A stretch of DNA of 64,000 nucleotides from Photobacterium chitinilyticum (GTDB taxonomy: Bacteria > Pseudomonadota > Gammaproteobacteria > Enterobacterales > Vibrionaceae). Position 1 is the stretch's first letter. The number at the start of each line of letters is the position of its first letter. Below are positions 47,701-56,026 of this stretch, piece by piece. Below the pieces are notes generated by a model. That model had not been told where the DNA came from. It worked only from the letters and a program-made list of their open reading frames with translations, and did no database searches. Location of the stretch: NCBI RefSeq assembly GCF_004104355.1, contig NZ_RJLM01000001.1:62001-126000 (forward strand). The letters are read 5' to 3'. The position numbers and the translations under genes are program-made.

Positions 47701-49277
47701 TTATGTCAGCGGCATATGTTGGCCAAGAACTTGAATCTGAATTCGGAAAAATTCCTCCAAGTTTTCTTCCTTTAGGTAATCGGAGGTTATTCCAGCATCA
47801 GGTGAAATTAGCACCCGAAAATGTTGAAGTAATCATTTCTATCCCTGAGTCCTATAAACTGTCGAGCATAGACTTAAAATGGTTAGAAGGTAACACTGTC
47901 AAAATTGTCAGAACACCTGATAATTTAAGTTTGGGTGCTTCCTTGGTTGCGGCTATTAACTTAACCGAACGATCGCTTGATACTCCACTTCACGTTCTTT
48001 TTGGTGATACTTTGTTAACGTCCTTACCTACTGGGGACGATATCGTGGGAATTTCAGAAGTACAAGATAGTTATAACTGGGCAGTTGTAACTGATGATGA
48101 TATGCATTGGTTGGAAAATAGTGAGAATAACCTTAATGCGGATACCAATAATGTCGTAAATGGCTACTTTAAATTTAGCCAACCTCGACAATTGATAAAG
48201 TCTATCACGCAAAGTCATTGGAACTTTTTAGGCGGCCTGAATCGCTACCATAAGGAGCTAGGTCTTACCGCAGTTAAGACTGAAAGTTGGCTAGATTTTG
48301 GCCATGTAAATACGTATTATCGTTCTAAGGCAGCTTTCACTACACAACGTGCATTTAATGAGTTGATAATAACTCCTGAATGGATTGAAAAGTCGAGCTA
48401 TAAGAATCAAAAGATTAGAGCTGAGGCAAACTGGTTTGATACGTTGCCACCGAGGCTGCGAGGTTATATTCCACAGTACCTTGGTTCTAGCAATACGCCA
48501 GAACGATTTTCATACCGCCTAGAGTATTTACATCATACCGCACTTAATGAACTATACGTATTTGCTGAAATACCAACTATAATTTGGAAGAAAATTTTAG
48601 GAGGTTGTATAGACTTTATTGACGAGTGCATTGATTTCCGGGCGCCGGATGGTGCGACGGTGAATAAGTTAAGTGAACTATTTGGTGTAAAAACTAAGCA
48701 AAGATTAGCAGAATATTGCGAAAGTCAGGGGATAACACTTAACCAAAAATGGGTGTTTAATGATCAAGAACCTGTATCATTAGCAGAGTTAGTTTCGAGT
48801 TGTGAGCTTTATTTGCCGAGTGAGCAGCAAAAAGAAACTGTTTTGCATGGTGATTTTTGTTTCAGTAATATTCTTTATGATTTCAGAACTGGACGAGTGA
48901 AAACTATCGATCCAAGAGGCCTGACTCCTGATAACGAGCTAACTATTTATGGTGATACACGCTACGATTTGGCAAAATTAAGCCATTCTGTATTGGGTAT
49001 GTATGACTGGATCATAGCAGGTTATTATAATGTTGATATTAATGGTGAGAAAATAGCCTTTGATCTTGCTGGCACTCGTCAACATAAAGAAACACAACAA
49101 GCCTTTGTTGAAATAGTTGAAAAACGTTTTGGATTAACAGCCTTAAGTTTGTATGCCATGCAAATTCAACTATTTTTGTCAATGCTGCCACTTCATGCTG
49201 ATGAGCCTCAAAGGCAACAAGCGTTGTTTGCTAATGCTTTTCGATTATACGAAATACTTAAGAGATTGGAAAAATGA
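47691..49277 (+). CDS. Nucleotidyltransferase-like/APH-type kinase fusion protein
   Basis: A 528-residue two-part protein. Residues ~1-220 resemble a sugar-nucleotidyltransferase ('PPSFLPLGNRRLFQHQV', 'LHVLFGDTLLTSLP') but lack the GGxGxR signature, so this half may bind rather than transfer nucleotides. Residues ~270-510 look like an aminoglycoside/choline-kinase fold, with the catalytic 'VLHGDFCFSNILYD' and the metal-binding 'TIDPRG'. It probably phosphorylates a small alcohol or sugar that is then activated by the next gene product. AAGG 7 bases upstream supports ATG 47691. Confidence 0.7.
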   Translation: MFLIMSAAYVGQELESEFGKIPPSFLPLGNRRLFQHQVKLAPENVEVIISIPESYKLSSIDLKWLEGNTVKIVRTPDNLSLGASLVAAINLTERSLDTPLHVLFGDTLLTSLPTGDDIVGISEVQDSYNWAVVTDDDMHWLENSENNLNADTNNVVNGYFKFSQPRQLIKSITQSHWNFLGGLNRYHKELGLTAVKTESWLDFGHVNTYYRSKAAFTTQRAFNELIITPEWIEKSSYKNQKIRAEANWFDTLPPRLRGYIPQYLGSSNTPERFSYRLEYLHHTALNELYVFAEIPTIIWKKILGGCIDFIDECIDFRAPDGATVNKLSELFGVKTKQRLAEYCESQGITLNQKWVFNDQEPVSLAELVSSCELYLPSEQQKETVLHGDFCFSNILYDFRTGRVKTIDPRGLTPDNELTIYGDTRYDLAKLSHSVLGMYDWIIAGYYNVDINGEKIAFDLAGTRQHKETQQAFVEIVEKRFGLTALSLYAMQIQLFLSMLPLHADEPQRQQALFANAFRLYEILKRLEK

Positions 49278-50002
49278 TTGTTATACCTATGGCTGGCCTA
49301 AGTTCCCGTTTTTTTAAGGCGGGCTATAAAAAACCCAAATACATGCTAGAAGCGCATGGTGAAACATTGTTTAGTCATGCGATAAATAGTTTCAAACAGT
49401 ATTTTAAAACGGAAAAATTTCTATTCATCATTCGCGATGTTTATGAAACAGCTACTTTCGTAGAACAACAAATCAAATCTCTTGGTATTAAAGATTATCA
49501 TATATCAATATTGGACAGCGATACTCGTGGGCAGGCGGAGACTGTTGCTCTGGGTTTAAATGGAGTCGATTATCAAGGCCCGATCACTATATTTAATATC
49601 GATACTTTTAGACCAAATTTTCAATTTCCAGACCTTGAAAAAATGGGGGGGGGGTACTTAGAAGTATTTCAAGGTGAGGGTGATAATTGGTCTTTTGCCA
49701 AGCCAATACACGATGGAGATACTAGAGTATCTTTAACTGCCGAAAAGAAGCCGATATCAAACCTTTGTTGTACGGGCTTGTATTATTTCAGCGATTTGAA
49801 GACTTTTGTTGATTCGTATAATGAATATCTGAGCATGCCAAAAGAAAAGTGGGAAAAAGGTGAGCTCTATGTAGCACCTTTATACAATTTCTTGATAAAA
49901 AAAGGGATTGATATACATTACCATTTGATTGACCGTGATGAAGTGGTTTTTTGCGGTGTTCCTGATGAATATACTGAATTCAAAATGAATAAAACTTACT
50001 AA
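49274..50002 (+). CDS. Small-molecule/sugar-phosphate nucleotidyltransferase, possibly phase-variable
   Basis: A 242-residue GT-A-fold nucleotidyltransferase: 'VIPMAGLSSRFFKAGYKKPK' at the N-terminus and the metal-site Asp in 'TIFNIDTFRP'. It would activate a phosphorylated compound with CTP or another NTP. It overlaps the kinase-fusion gene by 4 bases, completing a phosphatase-kinase-nucleotidyltransferase module. Ten consecutive G at 49645-49654 (Met124, Gly125-127) keep the frame as sequenced; one G more or fewer gives a stop after 8 or 3 codons. The exact substrate is unknown. Confidence 0.75.
   Translation: MIVIPMAGLSSRFFKAGYKKPKYMLEAHGETLFSHAINSFKQYFKTEKFLFIIRDVYETATFVEQQIKSLGIKDYHISILDSDTRGQAETVALGLNGVDYQGPITIFNIDTFRPNFQFPDLEKMGGGYLEVFQGEGDNWSFAKPIHDGDTRVSLTAEKKPISNLCCTGLYYFSDLKTFVDSYNEYLSMPKEKWEKGELYVAPLYNFLIKKGIDIHYHLIDRDEVVFCGVPDEYTEFKMNKTY
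49645..49654 (+). repeat. G10 homopolymer inside the nucleotidyltransferase gene
   Basis: Ten G in a row in an otherwise AT-rich gene. With nine G the next codons are GGT ACT TAG; with eleven they run to a TGA eleven codons after the Met. Such tracts are classic slipped-strand phase-variation switches in surface-polysaccharide genes. Confidence 0.95.
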
Positions 50003-50226
50003 TATTCCAGTGTATAGATGATTTTGCGGTTTTGCCTATTTCTGTCGACATACAGCATCGCTGAATGTTGAATTGGTATAAAGAGTGTATATTCAATACA
50101 GTACTATACTGTCTAACCTAGTTTGAGCTAGCGTTTTTCGATATAATATACAAAGCCGTACATTATGGTAGCGATACAGTTGTAAGTGTTACTTCCTAAG
50201 TTCCACAATGTAGTCTAATTATTGAA

Positions 50227-50256
50227 TTTGAGGTGATCCGAATGAATCACCTCAAA
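50227..50256 (+). other. Strong hairpin just before JUMPstart
   Basis: A perfect 11-bp stem (TTTGAGGTGAT 50227-50237 with ATCACCTCAAA 50246-50256) with an 8-nt loop. No T-run follows; the downstream arm runs into the JUMPstart start. It could act in polymerase pausing or RNA stability ahead of RfaH loading. Confidence 0.8.
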
Positions 50257-50294
50257 CAGCGGATGGAAGATACGAGACTTCAGGGCGGTAGCGT
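50255..50294 (+). promoter_or_regulatory. JUMPstart with ops element (RfaH recruitment site)
   Basis: The ops core GGCGGTAGCGT is exact at 50284-50294, followed by AATTTAATTT. The upstream 30 bases begin CAGCGGATGGAAG, resembling the JUMPstart sequence found before O-antigen and capsule operons. RNA polymerase pausing at ops recruits RfaH, which suppresses termination in the long operon that follows. The first coding gene starts 155 bases later. Confidence 0.92.
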
Positions 50295-50449
50295 AATTTA
50301 ATTTCGTAGGCTGATGCTGTGTGGTGAAACCTTGACGATTCTCAATTGACCATAACTATATGTTGGGTAGATCTAGATATCCTGACTAAAAATTAATGAC
50401 GTTATTGCTGCCAGTTTTTAACTGGTTGATTTGTTAAACGAGGCAAACG

Positions 50450-51400
50450 ATGTTTTTTAATGCTTTTATAGCAGAAATAAGGCAGAAATATAAACTATTA
50501 GTCCTAATTACTATTGCTTTTTTAGTCGTAGGTATATCTGTAGGTGTAAATACTGAGGATAAATGGACTTCAAAATCACTTTTAAAGTCACCGACATATA
50601 ACCAAACTTCAAGTTTGTTTTCAGCGTTGAAGGCTTTATCAAGTGTAGGTAATAACTCTGTTGCTCCGTTAACTCTAGATTATGTTTTCGAAGAGTTCCT
50701 ATCAGAAGTTACTAGTATTGATAACAAGAGAGATTACCTTCAATCGATAGGATTAGAAGCTTCATCTTCGCAAGTTGATAAAATTATCAAAGTTATCGTA
50801 ACTGCAGATAAGAAGTTAGTAGAGGTGTCTTTTATATCAACTTCAGCTCTAGAAGCTCAAGAAAAATTAAAAGGCTATCTTTCTCATGTAAGTTCAAAAA
50901 TTAATGATGAATTTATTGAGTATACCCAAAATAGTGTTAACTCTATACAGAAGAGTTTAATTATCAAATCTGATATTTTAGAGAAAACCGCAAGTTATCG
51001 ACTTGAAAGTGAGAAAGAAAAACTAAAATTTGCAAGCGAAATAACAAAAAAATCGGGGATTAAAAAACCAATTATCGATCCTGGGCTTGATATGAACTTA
51101 CCGATTGCTTTGGGATCTGAGGTTATTAATAGTCAGCTTAAAGAGTATCAGATTAATTCATATAACGTTTTCAGAAATGATTTCCATGTTAAGTCAAGAC
51201 TAGATGTTTTAAAGTCGATAAATATTGACTCTATAGATATTGAGCCATTCAGGTATCAAATAAAACCTGAACTACCAGAATATAAAACATCACCAAATTT
51301 GAAGAAATATACAATATTAGCTTTGCTTCTTTCTATGGTTGTCTCTGTTACTATCATTATTTATGGTATTAGAAATACAATTATATGTAAATTGAAGTAA
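50450..51400 (+). CDS. wzz: Wzz-like polysaccharide chain-length regulator
   Basis: A 316-residue protein with two membrane helices (~15-35 and ~290-310) enclosing a coiled-coil-rich periplasmic region, and the Pro-rich segment 'PELPEYKTSPNLKKY' before the second helix, which is the Wzz signature. It controls chain length of the Wzy-made polymer. It is the first gene after ops. The sequence is divergent, so the symbol is by fold and context. Confidence 0.82.
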   Translation: MFFNAFIAEIRQKYKLLVLITIAFLVVGISVGVNTEDKWTSKSLLKSPTYNQTSSLFSALKALSSVGNNSVAPLTLDYVFEEFLSEVTSIDNKRDYLQSIGLEASSSQVDKIIKVIVTADKKLVEVSFISTSALEAQEKLKGYLSHVSSKINDEFIEYTQNSVNSIQKSLIIKSDILEKTASYRLESEKEKLKFASEITKKSGIKKPIIDPGLDMNLPIALGSEVINSQLKEYQINSYNVFRNDFHVKSRLDVLKSINIDSIDIEPFRYQIKPELPEYKTSPNLKKYTILALLLSMVVSVTIIIYGIRNTIICKLK

Positions 51401-51422
51401 CAGGGTTGTGTTGTAGGTATAT

Positions 51423-51467
51423 GGCCTCATCAGTAAGTGAAGCATACTGATGAGGTCTTACTTTTTT
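51423..51467 (+). terminator. Intrinsic terminator inside the operon, after wzz
   Basis: A 13-bp stem (11 perfect pairs CCTCATCAGTA/TACTGATGAGG at 51425-51435 and 51445-51455, plus a G-U and a G-C pair), a 9-nt loop, then TTACTTTTTT. It lies before the next gene of the same operon, so downstream expression would depend on antitermination. Confidence 0.9.
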
Positions 51468-51497
51468 AATCTAATATTGTCATTTACCAGGTTATCT

Positions 51498-52463
51498 ATG
51501 CGAAATTCAGATATTACATTTTTAGTTCAAGGCCCGATTAGAGATAGAACAAAAGAATCATTGGAGTCAATTAGAAAGTATTGTCCGGAGTCAAGGGTCA
51601 TTCTTAGTACTTGGCAGGGAGAGGATACTAGCGGTCTTGAATACGATGAATTAGTACTTAATGAAGACCCTGGTAGTTTGAAAATTTTCCTGGATGATGA
51701 CGTAGTTAATTATGAAAATACAAACAGGCAAATTTACTCTGTTTCTAATGCAATATCTCATGTAAAAACAGAGTATTGCGTAAAAACAAGAACGGATATC
51801 GAGTTTACAAGTGATAACTTCATAACTTTTTATAAAGACAACTATCTTAAATATTGCCGAGATAGTGATAATACCATTTTGAAACAAAGAGTTTTGATTA
51901 GTTCGATAAACACTCCAAACCCTAACTGCTTCCTTCAGTTTGTATGTCAAGTTTCTGATTGGTTCTTTTTTGGATTAACTGAAGATTTAAAGAAAATATG
52001 GTGTCAGGATTTAATTTCTCAATCCGATTATTATCATAATGAAGACAACGTTCCTGATAGAAAATATAAGAATGGGTTCTACTTCGGAAGGTTTTCATCA
52101 GAGCAATTAATTACGCTGGGATTTATTAAGGGACATCATGAAGACTTGCCTACATATTTCAGAGATAAGAACTTTGTAGATTTTACTAATAGGTTACTTT
52201 CATCTGAATTTATAGTCGCAGAGCCAAATCGAATTGGGTTTACCTTTTTAAAATATCAGAACTACTGTGAATTGAATTTAAAAAACATCAGCGATCTTAA
52301 AGGTTTTATGGCATTCTACGCAGTAACAACTAATTATATTCGCTGGAATCAGCTTAGTAGGAAATACTGCGAGAAAAAAAGATCTAATATTAAATATATT
52401 ATTCATGAAAAGTTATGCATGATAGCCTCGTTGTATTTAAAGAAGAAGACATATAAACTATGA
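51498..52463 (+). CDS. WavE-family polysaccharide biosynthesis protein
   Basis: About 321 residues matching the WavE family start 'DITFLVQGPIRDRTKESLES' and 'EYCVKTRTDIEF', with a Lys/Arg-rich C-terminus. WavE proteins of V. cholerae lie in LPS core loci and are probable glycosyltransferases. ATG 51498 (AGG 6 bases upstream) is chosen because the longer reading begins inside the terminator stem. It overlaps the flippase gene by 4 bases. Confidence 0.8.
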   Translation: MRNSDITFLVQGPIRDRTKESLESIRKYCPESRVILSTWQGEDTSGLEYDELVLNEDPGSLKIFLDDDVVNYENTNRQIYSVSNAISHVKTEYCVKTRTDIEFTSDNFITFYKDNYLKYCRDSDNTILKQRVLISSINTPNPNCFLQFVCQVSDWFFFGLTEDLKKIWCQDLISQSDYYHNEDNVPDRKYKNGFYFGRFSSEQLITLGFIKGHHEDLPTYFRDKNFVDFTNRLLSSEFIVAEPNRIGFTFLKYQNYCELNLKNISDLKGFMAFYAVTTNYIRWNQLSRKYCEKKRSNIKYIIHEKLCMIASLYLKKKTYKL

Positions 52464-53872
52464 GTTATAAGAAAGGGATATCAGTAGGTCTAATTAATGT
52501 TCCTATTCAAGTACTTTCTGCTCTAGCTGCTAATGTTATAATTATCAATCAAATTGGTAAAGGTAACTTGGATGTTTGGTATCTTTTGATATCAACTATG
52601 CCTTTATTTACTGCGCTAGAGTTGTCATTTCCATCTTTAATGCTAAGAAACCTGAATAAGAAAGCTAAAACAAGACGGGTTGTTCGGGATTATCTTATAA
52701 AGGCCATTTGTTTGTCTACGTTATTGCAATTTATTGCAATATTAAGTATCAAACTTTATCTTGGTGTATTTGAAAGTAGTGTTTGGTTATTTTTTGTCGG
52801 GGCCTATCTAAGAACAATTGCAAATATTGTTATCTCTGTACCATATTCTCGTGGATTCATCGTACATGAAAAGATATATCGAGTGTCTTATGCTTCGTTG
52901 CTTCCAGTTACTATTGTTGCTCTATTTACAGTTGTTGGCAATTTAGACTTGTACTGGCTATATGTAGTCTGGTTTCTTTCTTCTATTGCTGTATTTATAT
53001 TTGCCGGTTTATCTTATAATAAGAGCAATGTTGAACTAGATTCAGTTGAGTATTGTAGTAAAGGATTAAAGTTTAAATTCAAAGAGAATTTGTCTCTACT
53101 GGCTACAACAGTTCCAGGCCTTTTTATCTTTAATTTGTCAATATACTATCTTAAAGCTTATTCGAGTAATGAAGATGTAGTTACCTATGGTTTTATTCTA
53201 CAGTTAGTCAATGTCTATTATTTGGTAAATAATATTATTCCAAGCGTATTTGCTCCAAATTTGTCTAAGTCATTTTTTTCAGGGAATAAGGTATCATCTG
53301 AAGTCTTGAAAATCGTTGATTGTAATGTTTGCCTTGCAGTTTTAGCATTTATATTCATTTTCCTTGTCGGAGAAGACATTCTTGGTCTGTTGTTTTCAAC
53401 TAGTTTTGATATTGAAGAGATAAGAAGTATTCTGTTTTGTATTGCAATATTTATTCTGATTGAATCGATACAGGTAACACTAACATTCTTCGGTATATCA
53501 ACAGGTAAGTATAATTATCATTATCAAAGTCTTTGTTCAGCAATTCTGGTGACAGTGCTCTCTTACTATCTTATTCCATTATATGGGTACCTTGGACTAG
53601 TATATTCAGTGTGTTCTGCTCAAGTATTAACCTGTCTTCCCTTTAATACATATTTAGTCTGTAAACATCTTGAAATAGATCTAACTTTAATTATCAAAAG
53701 GATGATTTTGCTTTTAGTGTCTTTTTCCTCATTACTAACGTTACAACAACTAATCAGAGACGATGGAATCTTTTTTCAAATTCTATGTTTTGCTATAGCG
53801 TTAACTACCGCACTATTAATTATGTATAAATTGGTAATGGTTAAAATTTTAAGGAAATCGAGCTGTGCTTAG
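52460..53872 (+). CDS. wzx: Wzx-like oligosaccharide flippase
   Basis: A 470-residue protein with about 12-14 membrane helices and a MATE/PST-type start ('GLINVPIQVLSALAANVIII'). It would move lipid-linked repeat units to the periplasmic side. Family assignment rests on topology and operon context more than on sharp motifs. It overlaps the acyltransferase gene by 8 bases. Confidence 0.8.
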   Translation: MSYKKGISVGLINVPIQVLSALAANVIIINQIGKGNLDVWYLLISTMPLFTALELSFPSLMLRNLNKKAKTRRVVRDYLIKAICLSTLLQFIAILSIKLYLGVFESSVWLFFVGAYLRTIANIVISVPYSRGFIVHEKIYRVSYASLLPVTIVALFTVVGNLDLYWLYVVWFLSSIAVFIFAGLSYNKSNVELDSVEYCSKGLKFKFKENLSLLATTVPGLFIFNLSIYYLKAYSSNEDVVTYGFILQLVNVYYLVNNIIPSVFAPNLSKSFFSGNKVSSEVLKIVDCNVCLAVLAFIFIFLVGEDILGLLFSTSFDIEEIRSILFCIAIFILIESIQVTLTFFGISTGKYNYHYQSLCSAILVTVLSYYLIPLYGYLGLVYSVCSAQVLTCLPFNTYLVCKHLEIDLTLIIKRMILLLVSFSSLLTLQQLIRDDGIFFQILCFAIALTTALLIMYKLVMVKILRKSSCA

Positions 53873-54848
53873 TACTATTCATGCCTTAAGAGGTATTGCC
53901 TCGATAATGGTTTTCTTTGCCCACTATCGAACGATCGATGTATTAGCTTCGTCTTCGAACAACTTTTTTTCGATGGGTGCCTACGGTGTTGATTTTTTTT
54001 TCGTGATCAGTGGTTTCGTTGTTTGTCTAATGATTGACAATTTGAAGAAAGAGTACCCTGATCATAAATTTAAAGTAAGATTTTTATTTTCGAGATTTAT
54101 AAGAGTCATTGTACCATTGTGGGCTGCAATTTTTCTTCAATACCTTGTTGTTGGTGATTACTCAGGACTAGATAATTTAGTTAAATCGGTCTTTCTTATC
54201 CCAAGCCAGAACAGCTATTACAATGATCTTGTTGTTTATTACTTAGAACCTCAATGGTCTTTAGTTTTTGAGGTTCTTTTTTATACGACGCTAACATTGT
54301 TCATCAGTACGAGTAGGACCTTTCTCTATTCAGGATTGATTCTGCTTTCTCTTTGTATTCCTTCTCTGCTTGGTTTTGATCTCTATCTATCTAATCCAAT
54401 AATTATTGAATTTATTTTTGGTATTTATTCATATAAATTGTTTCGTGATGGATTTATTCGTGAATCATATATAAAGACCAAATATTTATATGCTGCCGTT
54501 GTATGTTTTCTATCGTTTAGTTTCCTTCTTAAGGGGCAAGCAGGAGATATTGATTCTATTTTACGTGTATTAACTGTTGGCATAGCTTGTTTCGTTATTA
54601 TTACGTTGTCTAGTGTTAACGTCGAACTTAATCAAAACATAGCGGCTAATAATCTACTGATGTTTTTAGGCAATATTAGTTATAGCTTATATTTAACACA
54701 TATGATTGGTTTCAGGTTATTCACAATTCATTTCGATGGTTATGGAATAATAACGTTATTCACATTAATTAGTGTTATTACACTTTTATTCTATATAGTT
54801 ATTGATAAAACGTGTCATAATTTTTCCAAGAAGATAATAAAAAGATGA
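53865..54848 (+). CDS. Acyltransferase 3 family (OafA-type O-acetyltransferase)
   Basis: A 327-residue protein with about ten membrane helices and the hallmark 'HALRGIASIMVFFAHY' and 'GVDFFFVISGFVV'. These enzymes place acetyl groups on surface sugars. Start is GTG (53865). Runs of seven and nine T (53974-53980, 53993-54001) lie in the 5' part, the second coding the conserved Phe-rich motif. It overlaps the polymerase gene by 4 bases. Confidence 0.88.
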   Translation: MLSTIHALRGIASIMVFFAHYRTIDVLASSSNNFFSMGAYGVDFFFVISGFVVCLMIDNLKKEYPDHKFKVRFLFSRFIRVIVPLWAAIFLQYLVVGDYSGLDNLVKSVFLIPSQNSYYNDLVVYYLEPQWSLVFEVLFYTTLTLFISTSRTFLYSGLILLSLCIPSLLGFDLYLSNPIIIEFIFGIYSYKLFRDGFIRESYIKTKYLYAAVVCFLSFSFLLKGQAGDIDSILRVLTVGIACFVIITLSSVNVELNQNIAANNLLMFLGNISYSLYLTHMIGFRLFTIHFDGYGIITLFTLISVITLLFYIVIDKTCHNFSKKIIKR

Positions 54849-56026
54849 TCGATTATTTCATTATACTTATTTTCTGTGTTTTGTGTGCTTTGCTGCTGCC
54901 AACACTAAAGCATCGATTTGATAGAGCAGTACTGTTTTTTCTAGTCGCTTTTGTACTTATATTATTTTCGGGCTGGCGTTACTATACTGGCTGGGACTTT
55001 GAAATTTATCAGTCTTTGTATGATGCGATCTTCTATTCTAATGACCCGTTGAGTATTATTAGCCATGAGGATTATCGGGATTTTGAGCTAGGTTTCCGGC
55101 TTTTTTCGTTATCGGCTGTGTTATCTCCGTATCTGCCAGTACTGTTGTCATGTTTAATATCTGTTGGTGCTTCATTTTTAATAGTGCATAAAGCACCATC
55201 AAGAATATTTGGTGTCTTCATTCTTTTATATCTATGGTATGAATATTTTGGTGTGTTTAATATTCAACGCCAAATCATTGCTCATGCAATAATACTACTG
55301 GGTATATATTTAACGCTTAACTATAATAGGAAGCTGTTCTTATTAATCTCAGCACCTTTAGCTTTTTCGTTTCATGTATCATCACTACTATTATTTATTT
55401 TCTACTTATTGTCTATTTTATTAATCGAACGAGATTTTAGATTAAACTTTTTGTTTGGTTTATCTCTAGTGATTTTATCCTTATTGCTTGTTATTTTACC
55501 TATCGATATCGCGAATATGATTTTCCAACTATCATCATTCATATTGGGATTTTTGGGTGATATAGGTCAACATGCATCGTTAAAAATAAGTTATTACTTT
55601 AACTATTTGGATCTTTATAAAACTGGTTTATCATTTCGTTATTTGGAATATATAATTGTATTCCTAGTTGCGCTCTATAAATCACAAGATATATTAGCTG
55701 AAATTAGTTCTGATTATGGAAAAAAGGTATTTTTATTATCTCTTTTCGTCTCAGCTATACACATATTTATGTATGCTTTGTTATCAGGACTCGGCGTCAT
55801 TCAAGATCGAGTTGAGTCTTATTTTCTTTTAATGCATGTTATTCTTGCTTCTTATCTAGTGCTAATCTCTATTAAGGATCTAAGGCGCTATTTATTCATA
55901 ACTGTCTTGTGTTTTGTTTTTGTATTTATTAAGTATTATCGTTTGATTCAAAGCGATGCCTATATAGGTGCTGATTCACATTACCAACGTTTTATTCCAT
56001 ATAAAAGTATTTTTACGGATTATTAA
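54845..56026 (+). CDS. wzy: Wzy-like polysaccharide polymerase (EpsG type)
   Basis: A 393-residue protein with about 10-12 membrane helices and an early periplasmic loop 'GWRYYTGWDFEIYQSLYD', like the EpsG/Wzy group. It would join repeat units in the periplasm. Wzy proteins have almost no shared sequence, so the call rests on topology, this loop and the neighbouring wzx/wzz. Confidence 0.72.
   Translation: MIDYFIILIFCVLCALLLPTLKHRFDRAVLFFLVAFVLILFSGWRYYTGWDFEIYQSLYDAIFYSNDPLSIISHEDYRDFELGFRLFSLSAVLSPYLPVLLSCLISVGASFLIVHKAPSRIFGVFILLYLWYEYFGVFNIQRQIIAHAIILLGIYLTLNYNRKLFLLISAPLAFSFHVSSLLLFIFYLLSILLIERDFRLNFLFGLSLVILSLLLVILPIDIANMIFQLSSFILGFLGDIGQHASLKISYYFNYLDLYKTGLSFRYLEYIIVFLVALYKSQDILAEISSDYGKKVFLLSLFVSAIHIFMYALLSGLGVIQDRVESYFLLMHVILASYLVLISIKDLRRYLFITVLCFVFVFIKYYRLIQSDAYIGADSHYQRFIPYKSIFTDY

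Larger units (their letters stand above)
50003..50449. other. Leader region of the polysaccharide operon
   Basis: No gene is recognised in these 447 bases. They hold an operator-like palindrome ACAGTA-CTA-TACTGT (50098-50112), a strong hairpin (50227-50256) and the JUMPstart/ops element (50255-50294). A promoter for the long operon should lie upstream of the ops; no single -35/-10 pair stands out. Confidence 0.7.

Noticed and set aside
50242-50301. 19-codon frame running through the JUMPstart/ops sequence
   Set aside because: No ribosome site, starts in the hairpin loop, and the bases are explained by the regulatory element.
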